Origin: CAWGJF01 sp963822905
Lineage (GTDB): Bacteria; Bacteroidota; Ignavibacteria; Ignavibacteriales; Ignavibacteriaceae
Assembly: GCA_963822905.1 (NCBI GenBank)
Contig: CAWGJF010000003.1
Span: 720,346-784,345, forward strand
DNA: 64,000 bases
Direction: 5' to 3'
This document shows positions 56,550-64,000 of this stretch, in pieces. The notes under the pieces are model-generated. The model was not told the origin of the DNA and searched no databases. It worked only from the letters and a program-made list of their open reading frames with translations. Every line of letters begins with the position of its first letter. Position 1 is the stretch's first letter. The position numbers and the translations under genes were made by a program.

Positions 56550-58427
56550 ATGAATAAATTTTATATCTTATTTATTTTTCTTCTCGGGTCTGTGCTAGTA
56601 TTTGGGCAAGCTAAAAGTGTAGCACTAAATCAACCTCTGAATTATCAACCAGTTTATGTAACTCCAACAAATTATGGTGTAACTGCAATTAAATGGGAGG
56701 AAACATTTAATACAACTACACTACCAACAGATTGGACTGTTGTTGATAATGATGGAAGTGGAACATTCTGGGAGTTTAGACAAATCGTTACCTTTACAAG
56801 CGGAGATACTGTTAATCCCCAGGCTGGACAGAGTTTTTGGTTCAGCAATTTTAATAATGCGAACACAAATGGATTAATTGATGAATGGCTTATTTCTCCG
56901 CAGCTACCAATGGTAGAAAATGGAGATAGCTTATATTTTTGGGCAGGAGCTATTGATGCCGGTTTTGACGACTCATTAAAAGTAATGGTTTCTACTACTG
57001 ATACAAGTTTAGCGAGTTTCACTCAAATAGGTTACTTTAAAGTTGATGGACCGGTAGGGAGCTGGCATCAGTATGGTTTTGATATGTCTGCTTTTGCAGG
57101 TAGCCAGGTTTATGTAGCTGTCAATTATTATATCGTTGATGGTGGACCTTCAGGAAACTATTCTGATAATGTTTGGGTGGATCATTTTACCTTAACCGGA
57201 GCTGGAGGTGTACCTGCATTACCATTTGTAGAAAACTTTGACTATCCAGTTGGGGATTCTTTAATTAACCATGGCTGGGTAAATCACAGTGGTACAGGAA
57301 CTCAAATAGTTGTTCAATCAGGAAGTTTGACCTATACCGGATATCCAAATTCCGGAATTGGTAATTCTGTCACAGTCGCTGGTGGAAGTGGTTCAAGGGA
57401 AGATGTTCATGCGGAATTCGCACCTGTATCTTCCGGTTCATTGTATACTGCATTTCTGGTTAATATTTCAACAGCAACCACAACAGGAGATTATTTTTTC
57501 CATTTAGCTCCTGCATTCCCAACAACATTTTTCAAACCACGTCTCCTTGTTCGGGATGATGGTGCAGGCAATCTTCAGTTTGGATTAACAAAAGCTACTG
57601 TAGCCAGTGCAGTTTATACAACTACTCCTTATTCTTATAATACAACTTATTTACTTGTTCTAAAATATGAAATGCCGGCTGGGGATTCGAATGATGTAGC
57701 CAGCTTATATATTAATCCACCTTTGGATATGGAACCAGGTTCTGCTGATCTCGTTACTACAGATTTAGTTGCTGATGATGCTATTGGAGCTGTATGTCTA
57801 AGACAAGGCAGCCAGGGTTATACTGTTCAGGTTGATGGAATCGGAATCGGCACAATATGGAACCAGATTCTCCCTGTTGAAATCACAACTTTTACAGCTA
57901 ATACAAAGAACGGAAATGTAGTTTTGAATTGGTCAACTGCTACAGAATTAAATAACTCAGGTTTTGAAGTTCAAAGAAAAATTAATAGTGATTATAAAAC
58001 AATAGGCTTTGTAGCTGGAAACGGTACTACGACCGATGTTCAAAATTATTCTTACACTGATAATAATGTAAACAGTGGTAATTATTCTTACAGATTAAAA
58101 CAAATTGACTTCAACGGTACATTTGCTTATTCTGAAGAAGTGAATGTTGACGTTACTTCTCCTGTTAAATTTGGTCTCGGGCAGAATTATCCAAACCCGT
58201 TCAATCCATCGACAAAAATCAACTTCAGCATTCCTCAAAACTCTGAAGTAACTCTGACAGTATTCAATGTTCTCGGTCAGGAAGTTAAAACATTGGTTCA
58301 GGGATTTATGGTAGCTGGAAATCATACAATTGATTTCAATGCGGCAGGATTCAATAGCGGAATTTATTTCTATAAGCTTCAGGCAGGTAGTTTTTCTGAA
58401 GTAAGAAAAATGACTTTGCTTAAGTAA
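56550..58427 (+). CDS. Secretion-tailed protein with choice-of-anchor J-type domain
   Basis: About 625 aa from ATG 56550, chosen because it opens the signal peptide MNKFYILFIFLLGSVLVFGQ and follows AAAGGGAG; the frame extends 27 codons upstream without support. Residues about 50-200 match the choice-of-anchor J type (EETFNTTTLPTDWTVVDND, EWLISPQLP, GDSLYFWAGA). A second beta-sandwich follows (LPFVENFDYPVGDSLINHGW). The last ~180 residues are LPVEITTFTANTKNG..., a diverged form of the shared module, and the tail QNYPNPFNPSTKINF...KMTLLK. Exported to the cell surface. Confidence 0.87.
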   Translation: MNKFYILFIFLLGSVLVFGQAKSVALNQPLNYQPVYVTPTNYGVTAIKWEETFNTTTLPTDWTVVDNDGSGTFWEFRQIVTFTSGDTVNPQAGQSFWFSNFNNANTNGLIDEWLISPQLPMVENGDSLYFWAGAIDAGFDDSLKVMVSTTDTSLASFTQIGYFKVDGPVGSWHQYGFDMSAFAGSQVYVAVNYYIVDGGPSGNYSDNVWVDHFTLTGAGGVPALPFVENFDYPVGDSLINHGWVNHSGTGTQIVVQSGSLTYTGYPNSGIGNSVTVAGGSGSREDVHAEFAPVSSGSLYTAFLVNISTATTTGDYFFHLAPAFPTTFFKPRLLVRDDGAGNLQFGLTKATVASAVYTTTPYSYNTTYLLVLKYEMPAGDSNDVASLYINPPLDMEPGSADLVTTDLVADDAIGAVCLRQGSQGYTVQVDGIGIGTIWNQILPVEITTFTANTKNGNVVLNWSTATELNNSGFEVQRKINSDYKTIGFVAGNGTTTDVQNYSYTDNNVNSGNYSYRLKQIDFNGTFAYSEEVNVDVTSPVKFGLGQNYPNPFNPSTKINFSIPQNSEVTLTVFNVLGQEVKTLVQGFMVAGNHTIDFNAAGFNSGIYFYKLQAGSFSEVRKMTLLK

Positions 58428-58474
58428 TTTTGTTTTAATAAAACATTAGTAAAATAAAATTTTTAATCTCTTAG

Positions 58475-58500
58475 GGCTGTCAGGATAAAAACCGGCAGCC
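58475..58500 (+). terminator. Terminator of the exported-protein gene
   Basis: GGCTG(TC) pairs with (GG)CAGCC around a 12-base A-rich loop, followed by TTATTTTTTT, about 50 bp after the stop. A T16 homopolymer follows at about 58556. Confidence 0.75.
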
Positions 58501-58654
58501 TTATTTTTTTACATCCCGTAAAAATTTCATTACTTGTCTTGTCATTTCTACTTCATTTTTTTTTTTTTTTTGAGTTGATTTTTTATCGTAATCGCAGTTG
58601 ATTGAGTAGTACTATTTTTGATAAAAATATTCAGAATTCTTAAAGAGGGAAAAA

Positions 58655-59574
58655 ATGAAAGCATTGATAAAGTTCCTTTTCTTACCCTTAAACTTACTCT
58701 TTTACTTAATCTTTATCTCCTGCAACTCCGTAGAACCTCCAAGTGGGTTGGAAATAACTTTGAAGCTTGAGGATGCAAGCTGTACAGAGGCGTGGATTAC
58801 CTTATCCTCCAATATAAAACTTCCAGCAACTATAGAGCTCAAGCAAAATAGTCAGATCGTAAAAACAATTGACCTGAGCGAATCAGATTCTTTACTTTAT
58901 ATAGATTTACTACAGCCAAATAGTTCATATGCTTTCCTTGCAACAAACAGTGCAAACAGGGTAACAAGCAACCAGTTGCAGGTAGCTACTCTTGACACAA
59001 CAAGCCAGAACTTTACTTTTGAAACATTTGAGTTTGGTGACGGATACTCCTCAAGCTACTTTAATGATGTATGGGTTTTTGATGAGAACAATATCTGGGC
59101 AGTAGGTTACATCAGTCCTGAGGATACAACAATAAACGGTACACATATAAGTAATCCCAATATAATAAAATGGGATGGAACGGGATGGGAACTGCAACTT
59201 TTTTCAGGCACATCGAGTGGGATAGATGGAACATTTGGGCATATGGTACTAGCCATATATTTTTTGCTAACGGTATAGTAGTGAGATATGAAAATGGCAA
59301 TTACCAATAATGAGGACTTCACCAATGTTCCATTGCCAAACGGACAGAGAGTAGAAAAGTTATGGGGCTCCTAGAAAATAATATATGGGGAATAGGGCCG
59401 TGGGGAACAATAGTTCATTTTGATGGACAAAGCTGGACGAAGATTGACTTTGATACGCAGTGGTACTTTTACGAAATAACAGGTAATAAGGAAACAGGAA
59501 CAGCATATGCCATAGCAATAAATCAAACCAGTGATTATGTACAGTGGTTACCAGTTAGAAAACTCATCGACTAA
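58655..59574 (+). pseudogene. Lipoprotein family copy 1, decayed
   Basis: Starts well: signal peptide, lipobox-type ISCNSVEPPSG, then LKLEDASCTEAWITLSSNIK and ...VTSNQLQVATLDTTSQNFTFE, the family signature shared with the two following copies. From about 59240 the frame is lost repeatedly; readable pieces such as ENNIWGIGPWGTIVHFDGQS (59370-59440) show that the original protein continued as in copy 2. Stops and indels persist to about 59.96 kb. A disabled tandem duplicate. Confidence 0.75.
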
Positions 59575-60067
59575 TATTATCTACCAACAATCAACCGAGA
59601 AGATAAAAATACTATTCAACTACGATAACAGAGATAAGTGTATTATTTAATACTGTACCCAAAATCTATTCAGCCAAAGATGCGAATATTGTCAACACCG
59701 GATATGGAAAACTGGCAAAATGAAGAAATATCAGACCAGTATGCAACTTTTAGAATAAGAGAACGGTAATGATAACTATTACTATGGGCTACAGGATTAT
59801 TAGGATAGGTTTTAGCATATTTCAATGGAGATGGGGTAAAGATATAGAATAGGCAGCTTTATCAAGTGGCAACGATTACAGCCTGGAGTAAACGATGGCA
59901 TGTTTACATGGCTGGTTCAAAAGAATATCAGGAGTTGTAACAATAGGATTACAAATAACAAGGCATACTTAATCATAATTCTTAAGGGGTTAATAATGAA
60001 AAAAATATTTACTTTACATAAAGCATAATTTTGATATATATTTTTCGAAAATAAAGATGGAAGCTTT
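59575..60067. other. Decayed tail of lipoprotein copy 1 and spacer
   Basis: About 490 bp without an intact frame. The first part continues the copy-1 reading frame in fragments; the last ~80 bp are leader-like AT-rich sequence before copy 2. No other element recognised. Confidence 0.4.
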
Positions 60068-61386
60068 ATGAAGCTATGTTTAGTCTCTCCTCGCGTAAAA
60101 AGTTTACAATTAGCAAGTCTTATTTTAATTACAATTTGTTTTTATTATTAGCAATTGCAACTCGGTAGAACCGCCAAGCGGATAGACAATAAATCTAAAG
60201 CTTGAAGATGTTTCCTGCACAGAAGCGTGGATTACATCTCACACCACCAACATACAACTCCCCGCCGCCGTAGACCCTAAAACAAAACAGCCAGGTAATA
60301 AAAACAATAAACCTGGATAAGACAGATTCTCTGATTTATGTTGACTCGCTGCTGCCAAACAGCTCATATAGTTTTCTGGCAACCAACAGTGCAAACAGGG
60401 TAACAAGTAACCAGTTGCAGGTAGCTACTCTTGACACCACTAGCCAGAACTTCACTTTTGAAACCTTTGAATTTGGTGATGGATACTCCTCAAGCTACTT
60501 TAATGATGTATGGGTTTTTGATGAGAACAATATCTGGGCAGTAGGTTACATCAGTCCTGAGGATACAACAATAAACGGTACGCATATAAGTAATCCCAAT
60601 ATAATAAAATGGGATGGGATGGGCTGGAAACTACAACCATATTCAGGAACGAGCAGCGGCATATATGGTATATGGGCCGTGGATACCGCCCTCATTTATT
60701 TTGCGAGCGGAAATGTAATTAAATATCAAAATGGCAATTATACAAATATTGTTGTCTCAGGAAACTGGACTCAGGGTCAGTCAATAGAAAAGCTCTGGGG
60801 CTCATCAGAAAATAACATCTGGGGAATAGGGCCGTGGGGAACAATAGTTCATTATGATGGACAAAGCTGGACGAAGATTGATTTTGATACACAGTGGAGG
60901 TTTGATGATATAACCGGTAATCCAAATAATGGTTTAGCCTACGCAGTCGCTACAGACCAAAGTTTCAACACAATAATAGTTGAATTAAAAAACAACTCGA
61001 CAAATATAATATACAACAGCGCACTAAATGAGAATCATTTAAAATCTTTTTCCTTATGTTTTATTGGAAACGAATTTATATACCTTGGTAATGATGCTAT
61101 ATGGCGATTTAATATAAGAACAAAGCAAGCCGAATCATTATTTTCTCTCCCTAATAGTTATGGTATTTTATCTGTTGATGCGTATGGTAAAAACGATATT
61201 TACTTTTTCGGTGATAGATTGCCTGAGGGCGAGGAACTTGTACATTATAATGGGTACAATTATTCAATTACAAATTATTCTGACCTGTTCATACCTATTC
61301 TAGGATCATCTGCTATTAAAGATTTAGCAATTGTTGTGGGTTTTAATGATAATAATAAAGCCACTTTAATAAAAGTAACAAGGTGA
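60068..61386 (+). pseudogene. Lipoprotein family copy 2, 5' end damaged
   Basis: The lipobox region (CNSVEPPSG) and the first ~100 residues can be read only by changing frame several times and crossing a TAG at about 60184. From 60415 a clean frame of 323 codons continues to the end: VATLDTTSQNFTFETFEFGD, SENNIWGIGPWGTIVHYDGQ, repeated W-G-x-x-x-N-D-I/W propeller-like motifs. The middle third is almost the same as in copy 1 at nucleotide level, a sign of recent duplication or conversion. Confidence 0.75.
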
Positions 61387-61463
61387 TGATTATTAAACGA
61401 AGTGTATTATTTATAACTTCTTGTCAAAGGAAAGCAGCCTTATATTTTAAACCGGAGAAGTAG

Positions 61464-62741
61464 ATGAAAAAAGCTTTTAAATTACTTGCCATTTGTCTTT
61501 TATCTCTGTTCAATTCGTGCAACTCGGTAGAACCGCCAAGCGGACAGACAATTGATCTAAAGCTTGAAGATGTTTCCTGCACAGAAGTCTGGATTACTTT
61601 GTCATCAAACCTGAAGCTTCCTGCAGCAATAGAGCTGAAACAAAACAGCCAGGTAATTAAAACAATAAACCTGGATAAGACAGATTCACTGCTTTATGTT
61701 GATTCACTGTTGCCAAACAGCTCATATAGTTTCCTTGCAACCAACAGTGCAAACAGGGTAACAAGCAACCAGTTGCAGGTAGCAACACTGGATACAACCA
61801 GCCATAACTATAGCTGGCAGACATATACATTTGGCGGACAGGTAGGAAGCTGTAACTTAAACGATGTAGCAATAATAGATAAAAACAACATCTGGGTAGT
61901 AGGTGAAATTTATTTGCCTGATTCACTTGGACAACCCGTCACGTATAATGCAGTGTACTGGGATGGTAGTGAATGGGGATTGAAAAGGATAAAGACAAAT
62001 GCTTGTGGTGGAGTAGATTATCCTCCTATTAAAGCAATTTTTACTTTTTCTGAAGATGATATACTGTTCGCTCATATTGATGGCAGTATAACTCACTACA
62101 ATGGAATAGAATTTACAAATGATTGCTCCTTAATTACACAACTAAATGGTTCTGCAAACAAAATTTGGGGCATATCGAAAAATGATTACTACGTTGTTAG
62201 TGGTAATGGATTTATTGGCCACTACAACGGTCAGAGCTGGCAGCGGATACAAAGCGGAACAAGCTTAAACATAAATGACATTTGGGGAAGTGTGGATAAC
62301 CAGGGGAATAAATACATACTCTGTGCTGCATATGACTTTGGTACCGGAGGAGAGAAAAAGCTGCTTAGTATAAATGGTTTTCTTGTAAATGAGATTAGCT
62401 GGGTAGATAACAGGGAACTATACACAGTTTGGTTTAATACAAAGAATAAAATATATGCAGGTGGAGAGGGGCTGTTTGTTAATGTCGGAAACGGTTGGGA
62501 ACTGCAGGATAATTTACAGAATTATTTTACATTTAGAATCAGGGGGGAAGGAAGCAACAACGTATTTGGTACGGGTGGTTTTGGTTTTACGGTACACTAC
62601 AATGGATTAGACTGGAAAGTGATGGACGAAGCAGGATTGTCAGGAGGGAATTATGAGAGCCTGGACGTAAAAGGAAATACAGTTGCGTTGGTGGGCTTTG
62701 AGGGAAATGCAGCAGTTGTAAGTATAGGTACAAGACAATGA
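61464..62741 (+). CDS. Lipoprotein family copy 3, intact, propeller-like
   Basis: 425 aa. Signal peptide MKKAFKLLAICLLSLFNSC with lipidation at Cys19, then a conserved Fn3-like N-terminal domain (TIDLKLEDVSCTEVWITLSS; LPNSSYSFLATNSANRVTSN). A C-terminal propeller-like region follows with repeats HYNGxxW, NNxWxxG and IWG motifs (IWGISKNDYYVVSGNGFIG, HYNGQSWQRIQSGTS). Surface or periplasmic lipoprotein; ligand unknown. The two damaged copies lie directly upstream in tandem. Confidence 0.8.
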   Translation: MKKAFKLLAICLLSLFNSCNSVEPPSGQTIDLKLEDVSCTEVWITLSSNLKLPAAIELKQNSQVIKTINLDKTDSLLYVDSLLPNSSYSFLATNSANRVTSNQLQVATLDTTSHNYSWQTYTFGGQVGSCNLNDVAIIDKNNIWVVGEIYLPDSLGQPVTYNAVYWDGSEWGLKRIKTNACGGVDYPPIKAIFTFSEDDILFAHIDGSITHYNGIEFTNDCSLITQLNGSANKIWGISKNDYYVVSGNGFIGHYNGQSWQRIQSGTSLNINDIWGSVDNQGNKYILCAAYDFGTGGEKKLLSINGFLVNEISWVDNRELYTVWFNTKNKIYAGGEGLFVNVGNGWELQDNLQNYFTFRIRGEGSNNVFGTGGFGFTVHYNGLDWKVMDEAGLSGGNYESLDVKGNTVALVGFEGNAAVVSIGTRQ

Positions 62742-62829
62742 AAAGATTGCCATCTTAAAATTCCGGTTTTACAAAATGAAGGCACTTTATTAAATAATAT
62801 TACTATTCATTAAATACAGGGAGAGAACT

Positions 62830-64000
62830 ATGAAAAAACTTTTAACTTTTCTTTTCACTCTTTTAATAATTTCTTCACCGGCAATATTTTCTCATCAATG
62901 GGAAATGGGTATTCGTATAGCTGATGCATCAGGAAATCCTAAGGCTAATCAGGAAGTTTTGCTATATAAACTTGGATTAAATGATCTTTATTCGGAATAT
63001 TATAGACAGGGCTGGACTGTAGATAATTTCTATGATCAGCTAGCTAATTTAATTTGTGATGTTAATTCTAACAAATCCCAAAACACGGCGTGGGAACCCA
63101 TAGAGGACGGCAGATACTATATACGAATAGGCAACAAATTTGTATTAGTTGACATTCCTTATGAATGCTTAATTAATTGCGACTTCGTAATAGAGTATAA
63201 TATTTTTACTGAATTATTTTCTATTTATCCGGGTCAAAATAAGAGAGGAGTAATGTTAGGACAAACTCAAGATTGGGATAAAGTAGTTGCTAACTTCAGG
63301 CAGTTAAAATCAGATGGAACGACAGCCACCGGTACAGTAGCAGTTGGACAAGGTGAAAAAATTTCCGATAGGCGTATTCCTCCATTCAATTTTTATTTAA
63401 CCCCGAATCAGGATTATCTTTTTCACGCTGATACAAACATCTCCGGCTCTCAGAAATACTATAAATGGCAAGATATTACAGATGTTAAAAATTTTCGTGA
63501 AAAGAATAGTGGAGTTTCTAATTTTGAAATCAGGTCCAATTTTAATCCAACCGTTTCAGGAGTTGCAATTGAAAATTACTTTTCAGAGTATCCTTCTTTA
63601 AATCCTGCTAATGATATAATTCAATTTAAAGATCCCTGGCTAATAGATTATAAAGACCCTGTCCATGGAGATAAACGAAGAAACCGCGGTATGGATGATG
63701 CTTATCTCTGGAGCCGCTCTGCTCCTTTTTATCCTGATTATTCATCCTTATTTGGTGGCGATAGGTACAGAGGTATTTTCTTAAATCGACCTTATACAGG
63801 TAATAATCCTGTTTACTACAAAGTTGGAATGCCCGAATACCAGGAAATACCTCTCGGTGGGAGTATTGGCACCCACAAGTTTTATTTCTATAGTTGGAGC
63901 TATGATCCAAATAAAATTTCTCTTCAATCTCCGACTTCAAGCCAGACAGGAATTGTTTTTAAAACATCTGATGCTGAACTAATAGCAAACCTGAAAGGCA
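62830..64000 (+). CDS. Exported protein, 5' part (runs off the window)
   Basis: From ATG 62830 (after AGGGAGAGAACT) the frame is open for 390 codons to the window edge, so the 3' end is missing. Signal peptide MKKLLTFLFTLLIISSPAIF. The mature part starts WEMGIRIADASGNPKANQEV, a possible Ig-like or carboxypeptidase-regulatory-like beta domain, then long beta-rich sequence with Tyr/Asp/Pro-rich loops (DPWLIDYKDPVHGDKRRNRG). No family recognised and the secretion tail, if any, would be outside the window. Confidence 0.75.
   Translation, partial: MKKLLTFLFTLLIISSPAIFSHQWEMGIRIADASGNPKANQEVLLYKLGLNDLYSEYYRQGWTVDNFYDQLANLICDVNSNKSQNTAWEPIEDGRYYIRIGNKFVLVDIPYECLINCDFVIEYNIFTELFSIYPGQNKRGVMLGQTQDWDKVVANFRQLKSDGTTATGTVAVGQGEKISDRRIPPFNFYLTPNQDYLFHADTNISGSQKYYKWQDITDVKNFREKNSGVSNFEIRSNFNPTVSGVAIENYFSEYPSLNPANDIIQFKDPWLIDYKDPVHGDKRRNRGMDDAYLWSRSAPFYPDYSSLFGGDRYRGIFLNRPYTGNNPVYYKVGMPEYQEIPLGGSIGTHKFYFYSWSYDPNKISLQSPTSSQTGIVFKTSDAELIANLKG

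Overview
The window is AT-rich bacterial chromosome. I infer a member of the Ignavibacteria / Bacteroidota-Chlorobi lineage, mainly because nine exported proteins share the C-terminal secretion-tail motif QNYPNPFNPST followed by a beta-strand tail ending in KMLLLK, KMILLK or a close variant. The core genes found here (hflX, rmuC, prfA, a long-form ispH, metK-ahcY, BatA/DUF4159/DUF4175-type genes) fit that assignment. No rRNA, tRNA, CRISPR array or transposase was recognised.

Layout. 1-25.3 kb is a mostly core backbone. It holds the tail of a BatA-like membrane protein, HflX, an HAL-type ammonia-lyase with an unusual Ala-Cys-Gly cofactor triad, an MscS channel, RmuC, small enzymes, and DUF4159 plus a giant DUF4175-like protein. 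A signalling operon follows (PAS histidine kinase, NtrC-type regulator, STAS protein, double-receiver PP2C phosphatase), then RF1, IspH (frameshifted), a FabK/NMO-type flavoenzyme, MetK, AhcY and a TIGR01777 epimerase.

25.4-29.4 kb and 40.9-48.4 kb are two stretches of an integron-like gene-cassette array. Each unit carries one or two minus-strand genes and is separated from the next by a 127-287 bp attC-like site. These sites have RYYYAAC / GTTRRRY-type cores, long imperfect inverted arms and extrahelical G and T bases on the plus strand. The two ends of each cassette match each other over about 10-13 bp, while the two cores flanking an individual site often do not match. That is the pattern integron recombination leaves. 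Both stretches begin (reading the minus strand) at a nearly identical 195-bp element, T1 or T2, in the position an attI site would occupy. No integrase gene is in the window. Cargo includes a VOC protein, unknown pairs, lipoproteins, a beta-propeller, a beta-barrel, a winged-helix + nucleotide-hydrolase-like (TIR/NDT-like) protein and a pair of secretion-tailed proteins.

29.6-40.8 kb, between the two stretches, is a plus-strand block of large secretion-tailed exported proteins. They end in near-identical terminators and are preceded by a 6 x 42 bp tandem repeat built from small hairpins. 48.6-64 kb is further accessory DNA: small HNH proteins, a tiny Cys/His protein that seems to start at ACG, paired palindromes, more secretion-tailed proteins, a frameshifted EVE-type protein, an S9 peptidase, a triplicated lipoprotein family (two copies decayed, one intact) and an exported protein that runs off the end.

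Many accessory genes (and ispH) show single-base frameshifts with otherwise well-kept protein sequence. Some may be consensus indels rather than true pseudogenes, and raw reads would decide.
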